Source: Bog-473 sp963726135 (GTDB taxonomy: Bacteria > Actinomycetota > Acidimicrobiia > Acidimicrobiales > RAAP-2). Taken from it: 64,000 nucleotides of DNA. The first letter of the stretch is position 1, and each line of letters opens with the position of its first letter. Positions 9,074 through 16,642 of this stretch are shown piece by piece. The stretch covers positions 186,001 to 250,000 of the forward strand of contig CAVSBE010000008.1 in assembly GCA_963726135.1 (NCBI GenBank), in the 5' to 3' direction. Below the pieces are notes generated by a model. The model was not told where the DNA came from and searched no databases. It saw only the letters and a list, made by a program, of their open reading frames with translations. The translations under genes and the position numbers were made by a program.

Positions 9074-10498
9074 ATGCAAGAGCGCACCCCAGCCGAGGTC
9101 CTTCGCCTCATGAAGGACGAGGGGATCGAGGTCGTCGATCTCCGGTTCTGCGATCTTCCCGGATTGATGCAGCACTTCTCCATCCCGGCGCACATGCTGA
9201 CGGAGGAGACGTTCACCGAGGGAAACGGCTTCGACGGCTCGTCAATCCGCGGTTTCCAACAGATCCACGAGTCCGACATGATCCTGCTGCCCGATCCGTC
9301 GACAGCAGTCGTCGACCCCTTCCGCCAGCACAAGACACTCAACCTCAACTGCTTCGTGCACGATCCGCTCACCCTCGAGCACTACAGCCGTGACCCTCGT
9401 CACGTCGCACAGAAGGCGGAGGCCCACCTGACGTCGACCGGGATCGCCGACACGTCCTACTTCGGCCCGGAGGCGGAGTTCTTCATATTCGACGACGTCC
9501 GGTTCTCTCAGGACCAGCACTCCGCCTTCTACCAGGTCGACTCAATCGAGGGCATCTGGAATTCGGCCCGCGAGGAGAGCCCGAATCTCGGGTACAAGCC
9601 GCGCTACAAGGAGGGCTACTTTCCCATCCCGCCGATGGACCACTTTCAGGACCTGCGCTCCGAGATGATCCTCGTCATGGAGAGGATGGGCATCGAGATC
9701 GAGGTGCAGCACCACGAGGTGGGCACCGCCGGCCAGGCCGAGATCGACATGCGCTTCGACACCCTCTTGAAGATGGCGGACAAATTGATGCTCTACAAGT
9801 ACGTCATCAAGAGTGTCGCCACTCAGGCCGGTTTCACCGCGACCTTCATGCCGAAGCCTCTCTACGACGACAACGGGTCGGGCATGCATGTCCACTCCTC
9901 GCTGTGGAATGAGGGTGAGCCGCTCTTCCACCAGGAGGGTACGTACGCCGGTCTGTCGGACATCGGCCGCTGGTACATCGGAGGCATCATCGAGCACGCC
10001 CGCTCCGTGCTCGCGTTCGGGGCACCGACGACGAACTCGTACAAGCGTCTCGTCCCAGGCTTCGAGGCACCGGTCAACCTCGTCTACTCCCAGCGGAACC
10101 GATCGGCTGCGTGCCGGATCCCCGTCTACTCGCCCAGCCCGAAGGCCAAGCGGGTCGAGTTCCGATGCCCCGACCCCAGCTGCAACCCGTACCTCGCGTT
10201 CTCGGCCATCCTCATGGCCGGGCTCGACGGGGTGACCAACCGCATCGAACCGCCGCCGCCCGTGGACGAGGATCTCTTCGACATGCCAGCTGCCGCACTG
10301 GCCAAGATCGGTCAGGTCCCCTCCTCGCTGGAGGAAGCCATGGACGCCCTCGAGGCGGATCAGGACTACCTGAAGGTGGGTGGGGTCTTCACCGACGACC
10401 TGATCGAGACCTGGGTCGACTACAAGCGCTCCCGTGAGGTGGATGCAGTCCGACTACGGCCACACCCATGGGAGTTCATGCTCTACTACGACATCTGA
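9074..10498 (+). CDS. glnA: type I glutamine synthetase
   Basis: 474 residues from ATG 9074, the usual GS-I length; the frame is open upstream, but MQERTPAEVLRLMKDEG is the canonical N-terminus. It condenses glutamate and ammonia using ATP in the cytoplasm. Motifs include NGFDGSSIRGF, FGPEAEFFIFD, EVGTAGQAEIDMRFDT, GSGMHVHSSLW, VNLVYSQRNRSAACRIP and EFRCPDPSCNPYLAFSA. The loop that normally carries the adenylylated Tyr (NLYDLPP in related enzymes) reads DLFDMPA here, with Phe402 at the Tyr position, so GlnE-type adenylylation at this site should be impossible. The last 26 bases (10473-10498), including the stop, are the attachment core of the element that follows; the coding sequence remains intact across the junction. 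Confidence 0.97.
   Translation: MQERTPAEVLRLMKDEGIEVVDLRFCDLPGLMQHFSIPAHMLTEETFTEGNGFDGSSIRGFQQIHESDMILLPDPSTAVVDPFRQHKTLNLNCFVHDPLTLEHYSRDPRHVAQKAEAHLTSTGIADTSYFGPEAEFFIFDDVRFSQDQHSAFYQVDSIEGIWNSAREESPNLGYKPRYKEGYFPIPPMDHFQDLRSEMILVMERMGIEIEVQHHEVGTAGQAEIDMRFDTLLKMADKLMLYKYVIKSVATQAGFTATFMPKPLYDDNGSGMHVHSSLWNEGEPLFHQEGTYAGLSDIGRWYIGGIIEHARSVLAFGAPTTNSYKRLVPGFEAPVNLVYSQRNRSAACRIPVYSPSPKAKRVEFRCPDPSCNPYLAFSAILMAGLDGVTNRIEPPPPVDEDLFDMPAAALAKIGQVPSSLEEAMDALEADQDYLKVGGVFTDDLIETWVDYKRSREVDAVRLRPHPWEFMLYYDI
10473..10498 (+). repeat. attL: 26-bp attachment core overlapping the glnA stop codon
   Basis: The 26 bases start AGTTCATGCTCTACTACGAC and end with the TGA of glnA, encoding the last residues FMLYYDI. 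An identical copy lies at 28274-28299 in the same orientation. Flanking bases differ at once on both sides (GG before and GG after here; AA before and TC after at the other copy). Confidence 0.9.
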
Positions 10499-10527
10499 GG
10501 TTGAACCGGCCCTGACCTGGACCTCGA

Positions 10528-11625
10528 TCAGCCAGACGCCTCGTCGTGACACACCGATGACACGTCGGTGAAGAAAGCCTGGACGGCGGCCCGCGCTCGG
10601 TCATCGTCCTGCGGCCACAGGTGGCTGTAGATGTCAAGCGTCATCGCGGCGCTCTTGTGCCCGAGGTGCGTCTGGACCACCTTGACCGAGCAGCCGGAGG
10701 CGATCAGGGCGCTGGCGTAGGTGTGTCGCAAGTCGTGGAACCGGGTGCCTGGTGGCATGCCGACTCTACGGACGGCGCGGGCCCACGTCTGGCTGAAGCG
10801 GTTCTGCGGGATGGGAGCGCCTTCTTTGTCGGCGACGAGGAGGTCAGCCGGCTCGGCCTTGCGGCCCTCGAGGTGCCCGGCGAGCTCGGCGAGAACGAGG
10901 TCGGCCAGGGGGATGGTCCGCACGGAGGTCCTCGTCTTCGGGTCGGCGAGTGTGGTCACCCGCTTGACGGTCACGGCCTGCTGACTGACGAGGAGCTGGC
11001 GCCGCGGGAAGTCGATCCCACCGACCGGCATTCCGAGAGCTTCCCCTACACGAAGGCCGGCGCCGGCCCCCAGGACCACCAACGGCCGGTAGTGGGCGCC
11101 AACGGCGTCCGCCAGGGTCTCCACCTGCTCGAGCGTCAACGGCTCGACGCGACGCTGTGCGACCTCGGGAAGGCTGATGTCACGGGTGGCGGGGGAGTTG
11201 GCCACCACCCGGTCTCGGATGGCCGTTCGGAAGATCGACGCCAGCACCGAGTAGATGCCCTGCACGCTGCCAGGCGCCATGGTGGTGGAGAGGTCCTTCA
11301 CCAACGCCTGGACCCGGCTCGAGGTGATCGACGCCATGGCCATGGTGCCGAAGTGCGGCTCGAGGTGGTTGGCGATGATGGCCTCGATGCGCACCGTGGT
11401 CGACGCCCGCCAGACTTGCATTGAGACCCAGTCATTGGCGTACTTCGCGAATGTCACCTTGCCGGCGGTCGGGTCGGCATAGGCCCCGGAGAGCTTGCTG
11501 TGCTCGGTATGGGTCAGCCAGTGCTCGGCGTCGACCTTCCTGGCGAAGGTCCTCGACCGGCTCTCACCTTCAGGGGTTCGCCAGCGAGCGCGCCAGCCCG
11601 TCGCCACCTTGTCGATCGATGCCAT
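10528..11625 (-). CDS. int: site-specific tyrosine recombinase (integrase)
   Basis: 365 residues. The N-terminal part (1-55) is an arm-binding AP2-like segment (DKVATGWRARWRTPEGESRSRTF), followed by a SAM-like core-binding domain (about 57-140) and the catalytic domain. Catalytic residues seen are Arg192 in GAGAGLRVGEAL, His297 and Arg300 in FHDLRHTYAS, His323 in THLGHKS, and the nucleophile Tyr333 in LDIYSHLW. It reads toward attL, with its stop 29 bp from the glnA stop. AAGGAGGT lies 7 bases before the ATG and straddles the end of the repressor gene, so the two are likely co-translated. It should catalyse integration at, and with the excisionase excision from, the glnA end. Confidence 0.95.
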   Translation of the reverse strand: MASIDKVATGWRARWRTPEGESRSRTFARKVDAEHWLTHTEHSKLSGAYADPTAGKVTFAKYANDWVSMQVWRASTTVRIEAIIANHLEPHFGTMAMASITSSRVQALVKDLSTTMAPGSVQGIYSVLASIFRTAIRDRVVANSPATRDISLPEVAQRRVEPLTLEQVETLADAVGAHYRPLVVLGAGAGLRVGEALGMPVGGIDFPRRQLLVSQQAVTVKRVTTLADPKTRTSVRTIPLADLVLAELAGHLEGRKAEPADLLVADKEGAPIPQNRFSQTWARAVRRVGMPPGTRFHDLRHTYASALIASGCSVKVVQTHLGHKSAAMTLDIYSHLWPQDDDRARAAVQAFFTDVSSVCHDEASG

Positions 11626-11627
11626 GG

Positions 11628-12257
11628 TCAGACCTCCTTGTTGGTCGTCTTGGTCTTCGACTTGCCGACCTTCTCGGCGAGCTCCTTCTGGAGCCCACGC
11701 ACGACGTGGCCGCGCACGATGGCCATAGAGCGCCGTAGCATCCCTTCGATCAGCTGGGGTTCTAGCCGGACTCGGTACTCCTCGACGACAGCTCGGCCCC
11801 AGAGGCCTCGGGCAGCCCGCTCGAGGACAGCGGGCTTCACCCCCAGACGCTTGGCGATGTCGTTGGTCGGGTTGTGCTGGAAGTGCGCCGCGTGGAGGTG
11901 ACCGTCGGCGTTCTCTCGCATCCGCCGGTAGATCTCCTCGACGTTGTGGCGGTCTGCCAGGGGAGGCGTGAGAATGGCCTCTCGGGTGTAGTCGTCGACG
12001 GTTCCATCGGTGCTCTGGAAGAACTCGATGACACCGACTTCGAAGAGCAGAGCCAGCGTCATCATCTCGTCGATCGTCACCGAACGACGTCCCGCTTCGA
12101 CGCTGGCGACAGTGTCACGGTTCCACTTCGGCCCGAACCACTCCTGAAACAGCCCGGCTAGGTCGGCCTGACCCATGTCCGAGGCCAGCCGCAACCGCCG
12201 GAGATTTGCGCCAACCGTCTCGTCGGTGGTCGGGCGCTTCCTCTTGATCGGCGACAT
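11628..12257 (-). CDS. XRE-family helix-turn-helix regulator (probable element repressor)
   Basis: About 209 residues from ATG 12257; ATG 12269 and upstream codons remain possible because no ribosome binding site decides. The HTH lies near residues 13-70 (VGANLRRLRLASDMGQADLAGLF, NRDTVASVEAGRRSVTIDEMMTLALLF), the usual Cro/CI helix pattern. The C-terminal half is helical and charged, without a protease motif of the LexA/CI type. It is immediately upstream of the integrase (stop 3 bases before its ATG) and divergent from the excisionase-like gene, the typical position of a lysogeny repressor. The paired inverted 11-mers in the divergent region are its likely operators. Confidence 0.75.
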   Translation of the reverse strand: MSPIKRKRPTTDETVGANLRRLRLASDMGQADLAGLFQEWFGPKWNRDTVASVEAGRRSVTIDEMMTLALLFEVGVIEFFQSTDGTVDDYTREAILTPPLADRHNVEEIYRRMRENADGHLHAAHFQHNPTNDIAKRLGVKPAVLERAARGLWGRAVVEEYRVRLEPQLIEGMLRRSMAIVRGHVVRGLQKELAEKVGKSKTKTTNKEV

Positions 12258-12274
12258 GCCGCAAAGCATGGCAT

Positions 12275-12346
12275 ATGAACTGTGTGGTTCGCAACGCCAT
12301 TCAGAGGCGCTACGCTGTGAGTTGAGAGACACCCGACACAGTTCAT
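12275..12346. promoter_or_regulatory. divergent operator/promoter region with two inverted 11-mers
   Basis: ATGAACTGTGT at 12275-12285 recurs as its exact reverse complement ACACAGTTCAT at 12336-12346, centres about 61 bp apart. The left copy lies just before the repressor start and the right copy ends shortly before the excisionase-like gene. Such a pair is expected for a regulator that controls both directions. No clear -35/-10 could be fixed between them. Confidence 0.55.
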
Positions 12347-12359
12347 GGAGGTTACCGAG

Positions 12360-12542
12360 ATGGATCCGGCCCCATTGATGACCACTGAGCAGTTGGCCGA
12401 CTTCCTACAGAAGCCAGTCGCCACGTTGTACGCCTGGAGACACCGAGGCGAGGGGCCGCCGGCCTACAAGGTCGGTCGTGACCTGCGCTACCGGCGTGAC
12501 GAAGTGGAGCTTTGGCTCGAGGTCACCGGACGGCCGGCGTGA
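12360..12542 (+). CDS. excisionase-like helix-turn-helix protein (AlpA/MerR-like)
   Basis: 60 residues from ATG 12360, chosen because GGAGG stands 5-10 bases upstream; ATG 12345 in the same frame overlaps that site. The sequence LMTTEQLADFLQKPVATLYAWRHRGEGPPAYKVGRDLRYRRDEVELWL is the classic winged HTH of the helix_turn_helix_17 family: helix-turn-helix, then the GPPAYKVGR wing and a final helix. Such proteins serve as recombination directionality factors or activators of integrase and rep genes. Its stop overlaps the GTG start of the next gene (GTGA), and it opens the rightward operon. Confidence 0.85.
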   Translation: MDPAPLMTTEQLADFLQKPVATLYAWRHRGEGPPAYKVGRDLRYRRDEVELWLEVTGRPA

Positions 12543-13255
12543 GCATCAAGGTCATGACGGCCGTCTGGGACTACTCACGGGCGTCTGGCACTCCGCTGCT
12601 GGTTCTTTTGAAGCTCGCCGATTGGGCCGACGATGACGGCGAGTGCTGGCCGAGTATTTCCACGATTGCCAAGAAGTGCCGGCTCAAAGATGAGCGCCAC
12701 GTCAAGCGGATCATCCACGACACGCTCGAGCGAGAGCTCGGCGAGGTAATCGTGATTCCGGGCGGCGGCAAATCGAGCACCAAGGGCGGCGTTCGCTCGA
12801 ACCGTTACCGGATCGTTGTCCACATGCCAGACGATCCGCCGATAGTGGTTGAGGGACCACCATCATCAGCCAACAACGACGGTGGCTCACAGACCATCCA
12901 GATAGTGGCTGGCAGACCACCCCGGATAGTGGTTGAGGGACCACCAGAACCATCAGTTGAATCATCAGGTGAACCGCCCCTAAATCCCCAGCTGAAAGCT
13001 GGGGACCAAAACCCGCTTCGACGCGGGATGAGGGGTACGGGCACATCCCCTCGAGAGCTCCGCCGAGCGCAATATGACTCTCAGAGCGCTGCGGCGAACC
13101 GCGACGAGCTCGACAGACTCGTCACGGCAATCGGCGACACCTACTGCCATCTGTCCGAGGACATCGTGGTTAGCAAGATCGACCAAGCCTTTGTCGATGA
13201 TCCGATCCGTCATCAAGCGGCGCTCGAGCACTATCGACGGCAGCAAGTGACATGA
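12539..13255 (+). CDS. replication-initiator-like helix-turn-helix protein
   Basis: 238 residues from GTG 12539, chosen because it overlaps the stop of the preceding gene (GTGA) and begins the domain VSIKVMTAVWDYSRASGTPLLVLLKLADWADDDGECWPSISTIAKKC. This matches the helix-turn-helix domain (helix_turn_helix_36-like) of phage and plasmid replication proteins. The middle (about residues 100-165) is Pro/Val-rich and built from repeats encoded by iteron-like DNA; the C-terminal 60 residues are helical. The role as replication initiator is inferred from family and position, and no catalytic Rep motif is seen. The stop overlaps the ATG of the SWIM gene (ATGA). Confidence 0.65.
   Translation: MSIKVMTAVWDYSRASGTPLLVLLKLADWADDDGECWPSISTIAKKCRLKDERHVKRIIHDTLERELGEVIVIPGGGKSSTKGGVRSNRYRIVVHMPDDPPIVVEGPPSSANNDGGSQTIQIVAGRPPRIVVEGPPEPSVESSGEPPLNPQLKAGDQNPLRRGMRGTGTSPRELRRAQYDSQSAAANRDELDRLVTAIGDTYCHLSEDIVVSKIDQAFVDDPIRHQAALEHYRRQQVT
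12841..12946 (+). repeat. iteron-like repeats inside the replication-initiator gene
   Basis: A unit starting GATAGTGGTTGAGGGACCAC occurs at 12841-12862 and 12925-12946, with a variant (GATAGTGGCTGGCAGACCAC) at 12901-12922 and a weaker one at 12882-12897. Each unit holds the inverted pair GTGGT...ACCAC. Spacings are 60 and 24 bp. Repeats of this kind inside or beside a rep gene often form the origin, but they could also reflect selection for the encoded peptide IVVEGPP. Confidence 0.5.
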
Positions 13256-13593
13256 CTGTCGCCACAGAAGAGGAAGCTGCCCAGCTCGGTCGCAACCTCG
13301 CTGAAAAGTGCGAAGCGTCGTTCGTGGCGCTGATCGCAGCTCAGACCAGTGACCCGCGGTTTGTGGCTGCTGCTGAACGTGGCCGGCGTGAAGCGTTAGC
13401 CATGACTGCCGTCGATGGCGTCCACATCGTCGTCAGCACTGACCAGTCGGTTATCGCTCGAGTACGTGACGATGCCGGTATTCACGACGTGACCTACGGG
13501 AGTGTGTCGGGTTGGTCCTGTTCATGTGGCGAGCCCGGCCATTGCAGCCATGTTCTCGCCGCCCAGCAGACGACTGAGGCGACGGCCGTCTGA
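13252..13593 (+). CDS. SWIM zinc-finger-like small protein
   Basis: 113 residues from ATG 13252, which overlaps the previous stop (ATGA). The C-terminal part holds SWSCSCGEPGHCSHVLAAQ, fitting the SWIM pattern CxCx(n)CxH, a zinc site used for DNA or protein binding. The N-terminal half is helical (LGRNLAEKCEASFVALIAAQ). Similar small SWIM proteins occur in actinobacterial phage and plasmid replication regions. The precise role is unknown. The stop overlaps the start of the next small gene (TGATG). Confidence 0.75.
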   Translation: MTVATEEEAAQLGRNLAEKCEASFVALIAAQTSDPRFVAAAERGRREALAMTAVDGVHIVVSTDQSVIARVRDDAGIHDVTYGSVSGWSCSCGEPGHCSHVLAAQQTTEATAV

Positions 13594-13721
13594 TGGCTCG
13601 GCACAGCGGATCCACCACTAAGCCGTCCAAAGCTCGTCGACGTCGTGACGCCCGTGTCCGTGACGTGCGCATTCAGAAGGCAATCGAGCAGGGCCGGCCT
13701 AAGCAGAAGGCATCACGGTGA
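13593..13721 (+). CDS. small basic protein, 42 residues
   Basis: ATG 13593 overlaps the SWIM stop codon (TGATG), and the frame ends at TGA 13719-13721. The protein is very basic (TTKPSKARRRRDARVRDVR) with no hydrophobic stretch, so nucleic-acid binding is plausible. It is called because of the tight coupling within the operon; no family is recognised. Confidence 0.45.
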   Translation: MARHSGSTTKPSKARRRRDARVRDVRIQKAIEQGRPKQKASR

Positions 13722-13728
13722 TGGCGTC

Positions 13729-14019
13729 ATGTTGAAGCCATGCATCCAGTGCGGCGAACTATCACACGACAGTCGATGCCCTGCACACCGAGTCCGACGA
13801 CCCAGTGCCACTGCTCGAGGGTACGACAGCAGGTGGCAGCGAACCTCGGCGCGCATCATCGCCAGGGACGGCGGCATCTGCCAGCTGCGGTTACAGGGCT
13901 GCACAGTCCGTGCCACCACGACGGACCACGTCCGGGCCAAGGTGCGGGGCGGATCCGATGACGACTCGAACCTGGTCGCCGCTTGCCGCGCCTGCAACTC
14001 AAAGAAGGGAAGTCGATGA
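13729..14019 (+). CDS. HNH endonuclease
   Basis: 96 residues from ATG 13729. An N-terminal Cys pair (KPCIQCGELS) is followed by the HNH core: ARIIARDGGICQLRLQGC, TTDHVRAKVRGGSDDDSNLVAACRACNSKKG. The catalytic Asp-His (DH), the Asn of DSNLVAAC and the closing Cys pair are all present. Its position just upstream of the terminase genes is the conserved setting in which HNH proteins assist phage terminase in DNA cleavage at packaging. The stop overlaps the next start (ATGA). Confidence 0.9.
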   Translation: MLKPCIQCGELSHDSRCPAHRVRRPSATARGYDSRWQRTSARIIARDGGICQLRLQGCTVRATTTDHVRAKVRGGSDDDSNLVAACRACNSKKGSR

Positions 14020-14261
14020 CGGTGCCGGCGCCCCGTCCACCTCAGGCATGTGGATTGCACCCAGCCCCGCCTGACTGGCACCCCAGCAGCCAGCCAGCTC
14101 TCACCCAGCCCGCCGGCATCCGGCATGCCGGGGCGGGTCCTGCAGATCTGGCGAAACTCCAGTTGGACCCAGCACGCCAGTTTCCGCAGTGTGAACGCGA
14201 TGGAGGAATGGTGCGCGGCATTCCTGAGGATTCAACCCACGTCCGGAAAGCAGGGAACTGA
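14016..14261 (+). CDS. hypothetical Pro/Gln-rich protein between HNH and terminase genes
   Basis: 81 residues from ATG 14016, which overlaps the HNH stop (ATGA). The N-terminal half is rich in Pro, His and Gln (PAPRPPQACGLHPAPPDW); no family is recognised. It is supported only by its coupled position and by filling the gap to the terminase small subunit, whose ATG lies 3 bases after this stop. Confidence 0.4.
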   Translation: MTVPAPRPPQACGLHPAPPDWHPSSQPALTQPAGIRHAGAGPADLAKLQLDPARQFPQCERDGGMVRGIPEDSTHVRKAGN

Positions 14262-14263
14262 CG

Positions 14264-14686
14264 ATGCCAGGACCGCTACCGAAGCCCGCCACCCAGCGCC
14301 GCCGGCCCAATGCCGGCAAGGGCTCGACCAATCTCCGGGCCACCGACGCGCCCACGGTCCCCAAGCTGCCTTTCACCGTCTGCGAAGCAACGCAAACCTG
14401 GTGGACCGACATCTGGACGTCGCAGATGGCCGGCGAATGGCTCCCGTCCGATCGCCACGGCCTGGTCCTGCTTGCCCGACTGGTGGAGGACTACTGGACG
14501 GCCGAGGACGCTGGATTGAGGGCCAAACTGGCCGTCGAAATCAGGCTTCAGCGCCAGTGCTACGGCCTTGCGCCCCTCGACCGGCGCCGCCTGCAGTGGA
14601 ATGTGGTTGAGACGCCGAAGACCGCCCCCGTCAAGGCGCCTGCACGCCGGCAGAGCAAGCCCGACCCCCGGCTGAAGGTCATCTGA
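14264..14686 (+). CDS. terS: phage terminase small subunit
   Basis: 140 residues. The N-terminus MPGPLPKPATQRRRPNAG is typical of actinophage-type small terminases (P27 family), followed by helical parts with Trp residues (TQTWWTDIWTSQMAGEW, ARLVEDYWTA) and a region ending RLQRQCYGLAPLDRRRLQW. The C-terminus is basic. It would recognise the packaging site and hand DNA to the large subunit, whose ATG overlaps this stop (TGATG). It is one of the two genes tying this element to phage packaging. Confidence 0.85.
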   Translation: MPGPLPKPATQRRRPNAGKGSTNLRATDAPTVPKLPFTVCEATQTWWTDIWTSQMAGEWLPSDRHGLVLLARLVEDYWTAEDAGLRAKLAVEIRLQRQCYGLAPLDRRRLQWNVVETPKTAPVKAPARRQSKPDPRLKVI

Positions 14687-16245
14687 TGGCCGCCACACTC
14701 AACCCCACGCTGGGCGCCGAAGTCGTGGCGTGGATCGAGACGCATCTCGTACATGGCCCCGGTGACGTTCAGGGGACCGCCATCGAGCTCGATGAGGAGT
14801 GGACCCGGTTCGTTTACAGCGCCTATGAGGTCTATCCGAAGGAGCATCCGTGGGCAGGCCGGCGTGTCTACCCTCGGGCGTTCCTCAGCCGGCCGAAGGG
14901 CCGCGCCAAATCCGAACTGGCGGCGATGATCAGCTGCGCAGAGGCGCTGGGGCCGGTGCGGTTCGATGGCTGGCGCGGCAAGACGCCGATCGGCGCTCCG
15001 GTGACCTCTCCGATCATCAAATGCCTCGCCACCGAAGAGGGGCAGGCGGGCAACACGTATGACGGGATCGTCTACATGCTGTCCGAGGGCCTGGTGAACG
15101 ACGAATATCCGGGCCTCGACGTGGGCCTAACCCGCATCAATCTCCCAGATGGTGGCTCGATTGAGCCCGTCACGGCGGCGGCCAAGTCCAAGGACGGCGG
15201 CAAAGAGACCTTCGTGGTGGCCGACGAGGTCCATTTGTGGTCCACGCCCGAGCTCCACCGTCTCTACGCCACGGTCACCCGCAACATCACGAAGCGCCGG
15301 ATCGCTGACGGCTGGTTCATGGTGACCTCGACGATGTATGCACCCGGCGAGGGCTCTGTCGCGGAGTCCATCCACGCCGCGGCGAAGGGCAAGAAGATGG
15401 CGGGGCTGTTGTGGGACCACCGTGAGGCGCCAGCCGAGATCGACATCACTGACGACGCCCAGCTGCGGGCTGGCCTCGAGTACGTCTACGGCGCTGCCGC
15501 CCCGTGGACGAATATCGACGGGATCGTCGCCGAGTTCCACGACCCGACGAAATCCGAGGGCGACAACCGCCGCTACTGGCTGAACCAGCCGGCCCAGCGC
15601 GCCGATCGCCTCTTCGATCCGCTCCAGCACAAGGTTCTCGAGCGCCCTGGACTGCGGCCAGCCGATGGAACCTCGATCGTGATGGGGTTCGACGGCTCCG
15701 AAAACCGCGACTCGACGGCGCTGATCGGGTGGACGGTGGCCGACACCCCGCACCGCTTCACGATCGGCCTGTGGGAGCGCCCCAAGGGCGTCGGTTACGA
15801 GGACTGGGCTATCCCTCGAGTCGAGGTGGACGCCGCCGTCTACCGCGCTTTCCGTGACTTCAGGGTCAAGTACATGGTCTGCGACCCGGCATATTGGCAG
15901 TCCGAGCTGGCGGGCTGGGATCGCGAGTTCGGCGAAGACGTAGTCGTCAAGACGAACACCAGAGACACCCGCATCATGGTCGAGGCCGTCCAGCGCTACA
16001 CCGTCGCTCTGGCTGAATGCCGCATGACCCACGACGGCGACCCGGACGTGCAGCGCCACATCGACAACATGGCGCCACGGGATACCCGCGCCGGAATCGT
16101 GCCCATCAAGGCCACCCGCAGCGAGAAGATTGACGCCGGCATGGCGACCCTTCTGGGTTTCTGGGGACTCTCTCAAGTGCCGCCACCAAAACCGAGGGCA
16201 CGCATAATCAATCTCCGCGACTATGAGGACGAGCCGGCATTCTGA
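14686..16245 (+). CDS. terL: phage terminase large subunit
   Basis: 519 residues, full length for the family. The ATPase part has a Walker-A-like SRPKGRAKSE (68-77) and Walker B FVVADEVH (around 176-183). The nuclease part starts near MGFDGSENRDSTALIGW with the first catalytic Asp, then YMVCDPAYWQSEL, and ends with APRDTRAGIVPIKATRSEKIDAGMATLLGF, in which a late Asp closes the RNase-H-like site. It cuts and pumps DNA into procapsids. No portal or capsid gene follows, so packaging would have to use another phage's shell or the genes have been lost. Confidence 0.95.
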   Translation: MAATLNPTLGAEVVAWIETHLVHGPGDVQGTAIELDEEWTRFVYSAYEVYPKEHPWAGRRVYPRAFLSRPKGRAKSELAAMISCAEALGPVRFDGWRGKTPIGAPVTSPIIKCLATEEGQAGNTYDGIVYMLSEGLVNDEYPGLDVGLTRINLPDGGSIEPVTAAAKSKDGGKETFVVADEVHLWSTPELHRLYATVTRNITKRRIADGWFMVTSTMYAPGEGSVAESIHAAAKGKKMAGLLWDHREAPAEIDITDDAQLRAGLEYVYGAAAPWTNIDGIVAEFHDPTKSEGDNRRYWLNQPAQRADRLFDPLQHKVLERPGLRPADGTSIVMGFDGSENRDSTALIGWTVADTPHRFTIGLWERPKGVGYEDWAIPRVEVDAAVYRAFRDFRVKYMVCDPAYWQSELAGWDREFGEDVVVKTNTRDTRIMVEAVQRYTVALAECRMTHDGDPDVQRHIDNMAPRDTRAGIVPIKATRSEKIDAGMATLLGFWGLSQVPPPKPRARIINLRDYEDEPAF

Positions 16246-16270
16246 TGGCGTCTTCGAGGGCAAGTTCGTG

Positions 16271-16642
16271 ATGATCAGTCGCCCGCGCGATGCCCGCGCC
16301 CTCGAATACGGCGTGACGCTGGCGATCGAGGAGCAACGACGCAACGGTGCTCCGCGTCCGCCGCTCTGGCTACTCGATCTTCAGTCCGCGCTGCACATGC
16401 TCTGGGACGAAGGTTCCGATAGCGCCACGAAAGCCGACGAAAGCCAACCGCTTTCACAGAACGGTCTCTCGCTCATGATCGACGTCGTGAAGGCAAGCGA
16501 GATCCTCGGAAAGACGCCGCAGGCGGTCACAGCCGACTGCCGAGCCGGCCGCCTGGACGCGGAGATGGTCCGCCGCGCATGGGTCATCGACCGCAGATCA
16601 GTGGAAGCCCTCAGAGCAGAACAGGAGCGAAAGAGTGCGTGA
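16271..16642 (+). CDS. small protein with C-terminal DNA-binding-like helix-turn-helix
   Basis: 123 residues from ATG 16271; the frame is open upstream into the terminase gene, and the GTG at 16268 is an alternative. The N-terminal half (SRPRDARALEYGVTLAIEEQRR) is helical. The C-terminal part MIDVVKASEILGKTPQAVTADCRAGRLDAEMVRRAWVIDRRSVEAL follows the pattern of an excisionase-like HTH that reads a helix, a turn and a wing with VIDR. A regulatory role for late genes is possible. It overlaps the next gene by 8 bases. Confidence 0.6.
   Translation: MISRPRDARALEYGVTLAIEEQRRNGAPRPPLWLLDLQSALHMLWDEGSDSATKADESQPLSQNGLSLMIDVVKASEILGKTPQAVTADCRAGRLDAEMVRRAWVIDRRSVEALRAEQERKSA

Noticed and set aside
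10499..10527. Possible tRNA gene as integration target next to the integrase
   Set aside because: No tRNA-like arms or T-loop motif; the 26-bp repeat maps to the glnA end instead.
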